A stretch of 20,121 bases of DNA from a virus, in IMG/VR virus record IMGVR_UViG_3300039018_000072, positions 1-20,121 of that record, one strand, 5' to 3'. Below, piece by piece: positions 7,204 through 13,877 of the stretch; positions within the stretch are counted from its first letter, which is position 1, and the number at the start of each line of letters is the position of its first letter. The notes beneath the pieces are model-generated. The model was not told where the DNA came from. It saw only the letters and a program-made list of their open reading frames with translations, and did not search any database. The position numbers and the translations under genes were made by a program.

Positions 7204-7377
7204 TTATTCCTTACCTAGCCATCTTCTCACGGTCTTCGTCTCATATATACGAATTACCGTCCATATAATAGTAAACAACGCAGCGATTGCTGGAAGCACA
7301 GAAATCATCGTTCCAACAACCGTGAAGAATGAAGCCGCATCTATAGCGTACTTGAGAGTATCGTGTCCGCTTGCCAT
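7204..7377 (-). CDS. Small membrane protein, possible holin
   Basis: 57 aa from ATG 7377 (MASGHDTLKYAIDAAS). GGAAG lies eight bases before it; an in-frame ATG at 7392 would add five residues and overlap the previous gene by 13 bases. The chain has one long or two short hydrophobic segments (FFTVVGTMISVLPAIAALFTIIWTVI) and a basic end (RIYETKTVRRWLGKE). Size, hydrophobicity and charged tail fit small holins, which pierce the inner membrane for lysis. No endolysin is adjacent in this window, so a minor virion membrane protein is the alternative. Confidence 0.6.
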   Translation of the reverse strand: MASGHDTLKYAIDAASFFTVVGTMISVLPAIAALFTIIWTVIRIYETKTVRRWLGKE

Positions 7378-7379
7378 CT

Positions 7380-7634
7380 TCAGCACTTCCATGCCCTAAG
7401 TGATTTGTTAATCCGGCTGTTAGGATCGTTTGCAGTCTTCTTGCTGGTCAGCTTCTTCTTCATCCCAGACATCCGAGCGCAGAATGACTTCTTGCGTGGG
7501 CCACCTTCAGGCTGCGGAGCCTTCAACCCGGGCTTACCCGGATTGGCTTTGTTATAGGACGCACGACCTTTGGCGTTCAGCCCGCCAGACTTCGCTTTGC
7601 CTTCTTTACGTGTCCAAGCAGGCGTCTTGGCCAT
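7380..7634 (-). CDS. Small basic conserved protein (DUF6321-like suspected)
   Basis: 84 aa, rich in Lys and Gly. Order of recognisable pieces: AWTRKEGKAKSGGLNAKGRASYNKANPG, then GGPRKKSFCARMSGMKKKLT, then SKKTANDPNSRINKSLRAWKC. I know this pattern from cyanophage and other aquatic phage proteins; DUF6321 is my recollection of the name. The ATG shares one base with the preceding stop (TAATG). Two cysteines, in FCARM and at the last residue. Function unknown; it belongs to the cluster of basic proteins here. Confidence 0.75.
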   Translation of the reverse strand: MAKTPAWTRKEGKAKSGGLNAKGRASYNKANPGKPGLKAPQPEGGPRKKSFCARMSGMKKKLTSKKTANDPNSRINKSLRAWKC

Positions 7635-8005
7635 TAAACCATCTTCCCTTTGGTTTTGCCGCGTATAGCGCAGCCGTCGATAGAACCACCCTTGGCATAC
7701 TTCTTAATAACCCTACCCTTAGGTGGTGGCTTGGTGGGCATTAAGCTTGGCGGCACGCGGCGCGGGCTTGTTGGTAGTGGCATGGGTTTTGGCTTTGGTT
7801 TGTCGATAGTGCCGCCAGCGGCAAAGTTGTCGTTACGGTCGGGATAGTTCTCATAAGTCGCGCCGTAACGCTTTTTATTTTTCTGACGCCGCATAAGTTC
7901 CGCCATCTCGCGCTCCAAACGCTGGGATTCGCTCTCACCGGGACGAGGTTCAAACCCACGGCGATATCCCGGCTTTGGAGGTACGGGTTTTAAATACTTA
8001 GCCAT
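7634..8005 (-). CDS. Basic Pro-rich protein with C-terminal DGCA-KGKTKG motif
   Basis: 123 aa. A charged helix lies at about 24-44 (ESQRLEREMAELMRRQKNKKR). A proline/lysine linker at 68-97 (DKPKPKPMPLPTSPRRVPPS) follows. The protein ends in KKYAKGGSIDGCAIRGKTKG-KMV (101-123). The final 23 residues are close to 381-403 of the protein at 5904-7199 and related to the end of the protein at 8005-8592. TAATG overlaps at both ends of the gene, linking it to both neighbours. Function unknown. Confidence 0.68.
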   Translation of the reverse strand: MAKYLKPVPPKPGYRRGFEPRPGESESQRLEREMAELMRRQKNKKRYGATYENYPDRNDNFAAGGTIDKPKPKPMPLPTSPRRVPPSLMPTKPPPKGRVIKKYAKGGSIDGCAIRGKTKGKMV

Positions 8006-8592
8006 TACACAAACCTTCCCTTGGTTTTGCCCTTGGTAGCGCAGCCATCGCCGCGCTTAGAAGCAGTACCGCCCTTGGCCATCTTGGTCAGTGGTTGACC
8101 CTTGTGCTTCGCACGCTCGTGTTTATGCACGGCTTCAGCGGCGCTAACCTTACTGCCCTTTTTAAAACCGGGAACTCCGCGCCCCTTGAGTACGTCCGCC
8201 CGAGTGACCTTGCCATCACCAGTGAGGTCGGTGAGCTTACCACCTTTTTTAAACGATGTTTTAAATGTACCGCCTACTTTGCCGCCCCCAAAAGGACTTG
8301 CGCCGACAGAAAAATTGCCTTTACCTACAGGGATATCCCTAAGCCCAAAGACCTTTCCAACGGGAGTTCGTACTTTACCGACGCTCATTTTGGAGCTAGA
8401 AGAACCGCCGCCGCCACCGCCGCCACCGCCGCCACCGCCGCCAGAGTCGTCGCCAAACCTGCCAACGAGGGAGCCACCGACAAAGCTAGGCTCGCGCATC
8501 ATACGATCTAGCGCACGGGCATCCTCTGCACGGCTCCCGCTTACGACGATCTCGCCGCCATCCTCATAACGCTTTGCTTTTTTGCGTGCCAT
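8005..8592 (-). CDS. Poly-Gly protein with EF-hand-like loop and C-terminal DGCA motif
   Basis: 195 aa. Residues 51-63 are thirteen glycines, followed by SSSSKMSVGKV. Residues 122-133 (DLTGDGKVTRAD) match a calcium-binding EF-hand or dockerin loop with Asp at positions 1, 5 and 12. The C-terminus (170-195) is KMAKGGTASKRGDGCATKGK-TKGRFV, the third copy of the shared motif. TAATG overlaps at both ends. A modular virion-associated protein with a flexible glycine hinge is likely; calcium binding is inferred from the loop only. Confidence 0.68.
   Translation of the reverse strand: MARKKAKRYEDGGEIVVSGSRAEDARALDRMMREPSFVGGSLVGRFGDDSGGGGGGGGGGGGGSSSSKMSVGKVRTPVGKVFGLRDIPVGKGNFSVGASPFGGGKVGGTFKTSFKKGGKLTDLTGDGKVTRADVLKGRGVPGFKKGSKVSAAEAVHKHERAKHKGQPLTKMAKGGTASKRGDGCATKGKTKGRFV
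8404..8442 (-). repeat. Poly-glycine microsatellite (gccgccacc period)
   Basis: Thirteen glycine codons, read on the plus strand as acc/gcc triplets with a nine-base period (gccgccacc repeated about three times). Slippage would add or remove whole glycines without breaking the frame, so tract length may vary between related genomes. Confidence 0.85.
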
Positions 8593-9329
8593 TATGCCGC
8601 TTCCTTCTTTGAGGGGACAATCATCGGGTAGAGGACGTCCGTGCCAAATTCACCTTCGTACTCTTGCACGCCCATGTGGCCCAGCTTGATGGTCGGATCG
8701 ACCCAGACCTCAAAGCCTACTTCACGAGCGCGGTCACAGAAGAGATAATCCTCCCCGATGTAACCTTCGTCGGTCTTCATGAAATCAAACATGCAGGGGA
8801 CACTACGCTCTGTGCGTTCATCGTAATAGCGCCACTCAGGGTGAGCAGCGTCTAGGGTCTCGAATACATCGCGGCGGACCATCATAAAGGCAGTAGCTAC
8901 GCGTTTGGCACGGACTAGACCCATCGGGTTCATAGTCAGTTCGTTGTTCTCGTCTTGGTCGAGAGTGGCGATGTATGTCTTAGTAGTGCTACGCGTGCGC
9001 GGTACGCCAGCAACAATGCCCTTCTCAGGGTCTGAAGTCCAAGCCAACAGGCGGAAAACATCAGCAGCTTCAAAATTAATGTCACTGTCGATGAACATCA
9101 AGTCCGTGCAGTCAGAGTCCAGCATATCCTGCGCGAGCAAGTTGCGAGCACGGGAGACAACAGAGCAGCCACAAATCGAGCCAATCTGAATGTCAATCCC
9201 GTGCTGCTGAGCTTGCTGAGCAAACCGAGCCAATGAAATAGCCAACTTCAAAGAGACCTTGAAGTCATAGGACGGAAGCGCAATAAATACGCTACGTCCG
9301 GCTAGGTCATAACCTTTTTCGTTTTGCAT
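8592..9329 (-). CDS. Glycosyltransferase-like protein, GT-A fold
   Basis: 245 aa. N-terminal strand (VFIALPSYDFKVSLKLAISLA). Asp81-Ser-Asp83 in LMFIDSDINF is the DxD-type metal and nucleotide-sugar site. ATAFMMVRRDVFETL (145-159) and GYIGEDYLFCDRAREVGFEVWV (189-210) match later GT-A elements, with Glu193/Asp194 as the likely catalytic region and His218 as a possible third metal ligand. Family-2 or Anp1-like enzymes move a sugar from a nucleotide donor to an acceptor. It sits inside the structural operon, so the acceptor may be a virion protein; host surface glycans or modified phage DNA are alternatives. The sequence looks intact. Confidence 0.8.
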   Translation of the reverse strand: MQNEKGYDLAGRSVFIALPSYDFKVSLKLAISLARFAQQAQQHGIDIQIGSICGCSVVSRARNLLAQDMLDSDCTDLMFIDSDINFEAADVFRLLAWTSDPEKGIVAGVPRTRSTTKTYIATLDQDENNELTMNPMGLVRAKRVATAFMMVRRDVFETLDAAHPEWRYYDERTERSVPCMFDFMKTDEGYIGEDYLFCDRAREVGFEVWVDPTIKLGHMGVQEYEGEFGTDVLYPMIVPSKKEAA

Positions 9330-9332
9330 ATA

Positions 9333-9638
9333 TCACCCGTAGAAAAGAACAGTGGAGGCTGTGTTTGTCACAGTACCATAAACCGCGCTTTCAGCAAGGA
9401 TGCCCTCACCCGGAAGAGCCATATATATAGACCCTGCATTCGCGGCTGTGGGGGTATTAAGTGTCAACAACGTGCTTCCACCGTTACCATTAGCAATTAC
9501 CACAGAACCCGCCGAAGCACCACACACTGCGTAGATGCCCTTAATACGGACACGCGCAAGTGCATTAGTACCTTGGTCTAGGAAAGACCCGGTAGCGGTT
9601 AGCGGAGCGGTAGCCTTAACATCAGTTTGCATAGCCAT
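9333..9638 (-). CDS. Small virion structural protein, hypothetical
   Basis: 101 aa, Ala/Thr/Gly-rich with alternating strands (ARVRIKGIYAVCGASAGSVVIANGNGG, SIYMALPGEGILAESAVYGTV). It looks like a small beta-structured capsid or tail component. AGGAGG eight bases upstream is a strong ribosome site, suggesting high expression, as expected of a virion component. No enzyme motif. Identity unknown. Confidence 0.62.
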   Translation of the reverse strand: MAMQTDVKATAPLTATGSFLDQGTNALARVRIKGIYAVCGASAGSVVIANGNGGSTLLTLNTPTAANAGSIYMALPGEGILAESAVYGTVTNTASTVLFYG

Positions 9639-9661
9639 AGGATTGGCCTCCTATTGAGCTA

Positions 9662-10186
9662 TTACGAGTTAGCAAACGGCGTAGCAAGCGTGCCCGAACC
9701 GATCAATGCACCTTGGATCAACCACTGGGTTGCAGTGACAGCCGTGATGACAAAGTACGAACCAGCGATACCACCAGTGGTCGTGCCGTTAAGGTTGATC
9801 GACCGAGTAGCCGTACCGTTGGCCACGAAAGCACTTGCAGCGCCAGCGCTGGTAGCAAGACTTGCTGAACCCAACAAGAAGTTGCTTGCAGCCGTGATGA
9901 CCTTAACCGTAGTGGCGGCAGTGGGGAGGAAGAACGTGTAGCTAACACCAAGGTTGTTGGGGTTGTTAGGATCAGAACCCGGACCAGACGAAGAAGGATC
10001 AGCCGTCGCGTTAAGCGCAGGTAGCGTGATCGTGGTCGTCGCCGCAGTAATGTTCATAGTACGGCCAGCGTAGGTGTTGATGTCGAGTGTCAATGTGGCA
10101 GTCGAAACTTCTTTAACCGCACCGGGACCGTCTGAAATAAAGCCGTTCAATGAGCGAACGGGACCTTGGAAAGTTGTAAGCGCCAT
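9662..10186 (-). CDS. Structural protein, probable capsid-associated
   Basis: 174 aa from ATG 10186 (MALTTFQGPVRSLNGFISDGPG). I chose this start because GGAG lies eight bases upstream; an ATG at 10210 would add eight residues without a better site. The N-terminal QGPVRSLNGF pattern recurs, as I recall, in phage virion proteins encoded near the major capsid protein. The rest is Thr/Ala/Gly/Ser-rich beta-type with a short Pro/Asn loop (ADPSSSGPGSDPNNPNN). It starts 148 bases after the capsid gene, behind a terminator. Decoration role is inferred from position and composition. Confidence 0.65.
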   Translation of the reverse strand: MALTTFQGPVRSLNGFISDGPGAVKEVSTATLTLDINTYAGRTMNITAATTTITLPALNATADPSSSGPGSDPNNPNNLGVSYTFFLPTAATTVKVITAASNFLLGSASLATSAGAASAFVANGTATRSINLNGTTTGGIAGSYFVITAVTATQWLIQGALIGSGTLATPFANS

Positions 10187-10334
10187 AATAATATCTCCGT
10201 GTAGTAGCACCCACTCATACCGTCTCTACTAAGTCTGCTAGGGCAGTCGGTACAAGTAATAATCCTAGTAGGTGTAAGCATACACCAGATAAATTAAAAG
10301 GGGAAGAGGTTTCCCCCCTCCCCTCTTTAAGTTC
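10187..10334. other. Spacer between capsid gene and next structural gene
   Basis: Non-coding spacer of 148 bases. It holds a terminator (10291-10328), a short perfect hairpin GGTGTA-AGCA-TACACC (10271-10286) and the ribosome site of the next gene. I see no convincing leftward -10/-35 pair in it, so downstream genes may depend on read-through. Confidence 0.6.
10291..10328 (-). terminator. Rho-independent terminator after the major capsid gene
   Basis: Read leftward, a G-rich arm (AAAGAGGGGAGGGG) pairs imperfectly with CCTCTTCCCCTTTT around a GGAAA loop, then TTTTAATTT follows. It starts seven bases after the capsid stop codon. The stem contains a bulge and some G-U pairs, so it may be a partial terminator that lowers expression of later genes relative to capsid. 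Confidence 0.7.
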
Positions 10335-11246
10335 TTATGTAGAACCGGATGAACCGAACATGCCGAGCGGGTCAGACCAGCCGAACGAATAACGCTCGCG
10401 GGCCTTGTAACGCACGTTGCCAGTATCGAAGTCACCGTCCATGCCCGTGCTCATTGGAGTACGAACAAAGTGCTTCATGCCGTTTGGCACGTCGGTGGTC
10501 AGGAACCAGCCGTTCGTGTCGGTCAAGAAGTGGTTTACGGTATAGCCTTCTGGGATCGAACCGTTGTTCTTGAGTGCGTTGATATCGTTATCAGCCGTAC
10601 CGACGCGAAGTTCGGTTTCGAGCAAACGAGTAGCAACAAACATCAAGTTTGGTGGAACAATCAACTTACGTGGCTTAGCAGCAATCAGAAGACCACGCTC
10701 GTCAGTCCAAGCAGCAATCTGAATGACTGCGGCTTCAAGCGACGTTTCGTTAAGGTCAGTCTGCGTTGCAGGCGTATTCGAGTTAACACCACCAGATACA
10801 ATTGGGTGTGAAGTCGAGAACAATGCTACGCCATCACCACCGGGGTAGGATGAGCTAAAGCCGTTGTTCAAAACCGCAGCCGCTTTGGTCTGCTTGGTGT
10901 AGGACATCGCACGGGCAAGAGCCTTAGTATAACGAGCCGAGAGGCTGTCATACAAGTTATCTTCAATCGCTTCTTCAGTCAGCGAGAACCCGAGGGCAAT
11001 CGTTTCATGGGTGTAGCGAGCAGTGAAGACTTCCTGACCGTTGTCGTATGCGATGGCCGAACCTTCGTTCTTAACCGGAGCAGCGGAGAAGCCCGACAGC
11101 TTGGTTTCTTCTTCGAACGAACGCTCGGAGGTTTCGGTGTCAAAGATTTCCTTATGCTCTTCGCCATAGCGGGAGTATTCCAAGCCAAACAAAGCGTTTA
11201 GGCCCGGGAGGAGTTCTTTGAGGAGTTGTGCGCGTGAAATTGCCAT
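10335..11246 (-). CDS. Major capsid protein (HK97 fold, Mu gpT-like suspected)
   Basis: 303 aa. A basic-acidic N-terminal helix (AISRAQLLKELLPGLNALFGLEYSRYGEEH) precedes ERSFEEETKLSGFSAAPVKNEGSAIAYDN, a stretch resembling the E-loop region. The spine-helix-like part (IALGFSLTEEAIEDNLYDSL) is followed by a long helix with SYTKQTKAAAVLNNGF. KPRKLIVPPNLMFVATRLLETE and the closing FVRTPMSTGMDGDFDTGNVRYKARERYSFGW match HK97-fold capsid proteins of the gpT-like type. GGAG precedes the ATG by nine bases. Placed after scaffold and decoration genes and before a terminator. No fused protease domain, so scaffold is separate, as found here. Confidence 0.88.
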   Translation of the reverse strand: MAISRAQLLKELLPGLNALFGLEYSRYGEEHKEIFDTETSERSFEEETKLSGFSAAPVKNEGSAIAYDNGQEVFTARYTHETIALGFSLTEEAIEDNLYDSLSARYTKALARAMSYTKQTKAAAVLNNGFSSSYPGGDGVALFSTSHPIVSGGVNSNTPATQTDLNETSLEAAVIQIAAWTDERGLLIAAKPRKLIVPPNLMFVATRLLETELRVGTADNDINALKNNGSIPEGYTVNHFLTDTNGWFLTTDVPNGMKHFVRTPMSTGMDGDFDTGNVRYKARERYSFGWSDPLGMFGSSGST

Positions 11247-11261
11247 GTCTTAATACTCCCC

Positions 11262-11855
11262 TTAGACGCCGGTTGGGTTGAGATAAAGATGCATACCTTG
11301 GTTCCACTTGACAACAACTTCCGTATAGGAACCTGCCGCCGACTGGGTTTCAGAAATGACATCAATGATGCGGATAGGGAACGTCGAGGTAGTAGCAGTG
11401 GTATCATCGATAGCCACAGCCGAGTTACCGGTAATGGTCGAACCTGTGTTCTGTACTAGAACGGCGTTATTGCCTACCGCAGTGCGGTTGACGTAGCCAA
11501 TAGTGGTAGTGGCCGAGACTACAGCAACTTTATACAGCGCGTCAGGGTCATCTTGCACGAATGCGACGATGTCTGAAGCAACAGTGTTAGCTGGGTAGTA
11601 CTGACGGAACGTTAATCCAAAGGTTGGGTCGGTATACGAGCAACCAAGGAAAACGCCGACAGGGGTAGCCGAGCTTGTGCCAACGTCCTTATCGAGCGTT
11701 CCCGAGCTATTCAACTTTACGACGTCACCAAAGAAGATGGACGTTGCAGAGTTAGAAGTAATCGGAATCGAACGAGTAGCGCTGGCAAAAACCTGACCGC
11801 CGATCAAATTGATCGGAATGAGACCATATGGTCCCGAAACAGTAGGGTATGCCAT
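11262..11855 (-). CDS. Probable capsid decoration protein
   Basis: 197 aa, beta-rich (MAYPTVSGPYGLIPINLIGGQVFASATRSIPI...). The start resembles virion proteins next to the capsid gene in other phages (GPYG-x-x-PINLIGG). The chain has many Ser, Thr, Val and Gly residues and no enzyme motif. TAGGAG lies nine bases upstream of the ATG. It sits 15 bases ahead of the capsid gene and after the scaffold block, the common slot of decoration or head-stabilising proteins. Role inferred from position. Confidence 0.66.
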   Translation of the reverse strand: MAYPTVSGPYGLIPINLIGGQVFASATRSIPITSNSATSIFFGDVVKLNSSGTLDKDVGTSSATPVGVFLGCSYTDPTFGLTFRQYYPANTVASDIVAFVQDDPDALYKVAVVSATTTIGYVNRTAVGNNAVLVQNTGSTITGNSAVAIDDTTATTSTFPIRIIDVISETQSAAGSYTEVVVKWNQGMHLYLNPTGV

Positions 11856-11874
11856 GTTTCTAAACTCCTAAGAT

Positions 11875-12324
11875 TTATTTGCCTGAACCAAACGATGTTT
11901 TGGACCTACGCTCCGTAAAGAGCGGCATCCTCGGATCGTTCTCGCGCATGAAGTTGCTATCCACGGACTCATTCTGGGCTTGGGTCATCTGCTCAAAGTG
12001 AGCACGACGCTGTTCCATAAACTCAGAAGGAATTTTGCAAAGCAACAAACCTGCGACTTCGATGTTGTCCTTATATCGGCTATCTGGGTCGGTTAGATTT
12101 TGAAACTTAGGTTGTTCCTCAATACGGACCGGTTCCCAGCCTTCACGGAAGGCCGATGAAGCATTACGAGCATCATTCTGTCCCAGTGTCGATACACGTA
12201 CCCAGCGGTACATATATCCGTCTAACTTATCAGGCTCAGGCAGCGTTGAAGCTGGTTGCCAAGCCTTAGGCCGTTCGGCCTGTGCACGAGTATCTACATC
12301 ACGCATAATACGATTTTCAGCCAT
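11875..12324 (-). CDS. Conserved phage protein of unknown function between scaffold and decoration genes
   Basis: 149 aa from ATG 12324 (MAENRIMRDVDTRAQAERPKAW), with AAGGAG seven bases upstream. An ATG at 12354 exists but lies well inside the scaffold gene. The accepted start still overlaps the scaffold stop by eight bases. Central motif GYMYRWVRVSTLGQNDARNASSAFREGWEPV, then VAGLLLCKIPSEFMEQRRAHFEQMTQAQ. Mixed alpha/beta, charged, no catalytic motif. Position suggests a role in head assembly, but I do not recognise a named family. Confidence 0.68.
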   Translation of the reverse strand: MAENRIMRDVDTRAQAERPKAWQPASTLPEPDKLDGYMYRWVRVSTLGQNDARNASSAFREGWEPVRIEEQPKFQNLTDPDSRYKDNIEVAGLLLCKIPSEFMEQRRAHFEQMTQAQNESVDSNFMRENDPRMPLFTERRSKTSFGSGK

Positions 12325-13264
12325 TTCTGTTCTCCTTAGCAACTTCACGAGCATACTGCTCGGGGGTTATTCCCAACTTTTTAGCGATTGTTAGTTGGGA
12401 CTGTCTCAACACGATCTTTTTGGAGGATGTGCTTCGTGACGCTGAGGCGACAACGGCTGATTTATTTGCACGCGAAGCAGGTCTTGTGTCACTGCTAGCT
12501 GGTTCAGAATCCCCGAAATACTCAGGAAAACGACGACGCATCGTTGTGTCGATAACGCCCCAATATTCGTCAGTACCGACGTATTTATCGCCGTACTGTT
12601 TTTTGAGCTTTTGATCTAGCCCTATAGCTGAGGCGGTCATTTCCTCATCCAGACCAAACCATTGATTGCGCTCTTGCCACGCAGTTGTTTTTTGATCTGG
12701 GCGCGGGATTTGGACCGCTTCCGGATCAATTTGTACCTCAGTCTCTTGAGCTTGTAAAGTGGGTTTATAGTTAGAAAGTTGTTCGAGCTTATATTGAGCA
12801 GTATTTAACTTTTCTTGAGCGTCGAGTATTTTGTCTGTGTCCCCCGCTTCATAGGCATCGCGGTAAGACCTACGAGCTTCAGAGAGTTCAAACTCTATGT
12901 TTTGCTTAACACTACCAACCAACGACTCCTGCCCATAGGCTATTGTCTGGCGAAGCTTTTCGGCTTCTTCACGGTAACGCTGCGCAGCAGTAAGAGCCTC
13001 GTTCTGTTCGCGCTGATAGCGTTCCTTTTCACGGCGCTCATCATGCCAGACCTTTTTCATCTGCTTTAGACGAAGCTTAACCTTTTCAGAATATTCTTCG
13101 AGTTCGTCGGCTTCGAGTTCGTCAACGATCTCCTTCGGCATCGGCTCACGGCCTCGGTCGGCCTCAGGGGTATCGTCTTCTACCTCAATCTCGGGTTTAC
13201 TGACTTCAGTGTCAGTGCCTTCATCTTCGATTTCGTACGAGAAATCATCATTCTCTTCAGTCAT
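12317..13264 (-). CDS. Scaffolding protein
   Basis: 315 aa with the usual scaffold layout. The N-terminus (1-60) is very acidic. A long heptad-like helical region spans about 55-170 (SEKVKLRLKQMKKVWHDERREKERYQREQNEALTAAQRYREEAEKLRQ and on). A short tail with Ser/Arg and basic helix (KKIVLRQSQLTIAKKLGITPEQYAREV, about 284-310) probably contacts the coat protein. AGGAGG five bases upstream gives strong translation. It lies between the co-chaperonin and capsid genes. No protease motif, so it probably leaves the procapsid rather than being cut by itself. Confidence 0.82.
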   Translation of the reverse strand: MTEENDDFSYEIEDEGTDTEVSKPEIEVEDDTPEADRGREPMPKEIVDELEADELEEYSEKVKLRLKQMKKVWHDERREKERYQREQNEALTAAQRYREEAEKLRQTIAYGQESLVGSVKQNIEFELSEARRSYRDAYEAGDTDKILDAQEKLNTAQYKLEQLSNYKPTLQAQETEVQIDPEAVQIPRPDQKTTAWQERNQWFGLDEEMTASAIGLDQKLKKQYGDKYVGTDEYWGVIDTTMRRRFPEYFGDSEPASSDTRPASRANKSAVVASASRSTSSKKIVLRQSQLTIAKKLGITPEQYAREVAKENRNG

Positions 13265-13279
13265 TTGTGCCTCCTAGGC

Positions 13280-13690
13280 TTATGCGCGTGAAATACCTCT
13301 GGGGTCTTCGACCACCCCTTCGATTGCATCATCGTTGATTATACGGAACTCTCGCCCATGGATTTTGACGCGGGTACCAGCGTGCGGGCGTACAAGGACA
13401 AAATCGCCCTCCTTACACCATGGACCGCTTGGAAACCGTTTCTTGTCCTTATAGGCGTCAGGACCAACTTTCATGACGAACAGCGTAATTGTCAGCAATC
13501 CTTCATGTTGGAGGGTAATATCCGCCTTGATAATCCCACCTTCAGTCGTCTTCTCGATATCCGGAATCGCACAGAGAATGCGGTACCCAGATGGGTCAGG
13601 AAGCTGCTTAGGCCGATCTTCAACAGCAAATTCGGATGCTGCGCCGACCTTGGGGATTGGACGCCCCCCAACATCAATAAGACTAGTCAT
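13280..13690 (-). CDS. GroES-like co-chaperonin
   Basis: 136 aa from the second of two adjacent ATGs (13690). GGAGG lies six bases before it and only three before the first, so the second is the better start. Residues 36-135 follow the GroES barrel: GYRILCAIPDIEKTTEGGII (mobile-loop region with GGII, the likely GroEL contact), FVMKVGPDAY, CKEGDFVLVRPHAGTRVKI and EFRIINDDAIEGVVED. Phage Cpn10 proteins such as T4 gp31 replace host GroES so that the chaperonin can fold the capsid protein. The 35-residue N-terminal extension is unusual. The placement just before the scaffold gene fits this role. Confidence 0.82.
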   Translation of the reverse strand: MTSLIDVGGRPIPKVGAASEFAVEDRPKQLPDPSGYRILCAIPDIEKTTEGGIIKADITLQHEGLLTITLFVMKVGPDAYKDKKRFPSGPWCKEGDFVLVRPHAGTRVKIHGREFRIINDDAIEGVVEDPRGISRA

Positions 13691-13874
13691 CATCAGCCTC
13701 CATACGTTCTGCGGTTTCGATGATGATATTGTTAGCTACGAGCAAGCCACGGTAGATACCGCAAGCATACTTATAAGCCCCAAAGTCAGCAGCGTTGCCC
13801 ATTGCCATGTCTGCTTCAATAACCCTTAATTCGTCCTGCACCTTTTTTGACAGGTGCCTGAGTAAATCACTCAT
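13683..13874 (-). CDS. Small conserved phage protein, unknown function
   Basis: 63 aa, helical and acidic at the end (AERMEADDD). Core DFGAYKYACGIYRGLLVANNIIIETAERME is a pattern I associate with small proteins near portal genes in other phages. AAGGG precedes the ATG. It starts three bases after the portal stop and overlaps the co-chaperonin start by eight bases. Possibly a portal or head accessory factor, unproven. Confidence 0.68.
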   Translation of the reverse strand: MSDLLRHLSKKVQDELRVIEADMAMGNAADFGAYKYACGIYRGLLVANNIIIETAERMEADDD

Positions 13875-13877
13875 TTG

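Noticed and set aside
8102-8569. Plus-strand 155-aa frame with a poly-proline tract
   Set aside because: Poly-Pro is the antisense of the poly-Gly tract in the leftward gene, which has TAATG overlaps at both ends and the DGCA motif.
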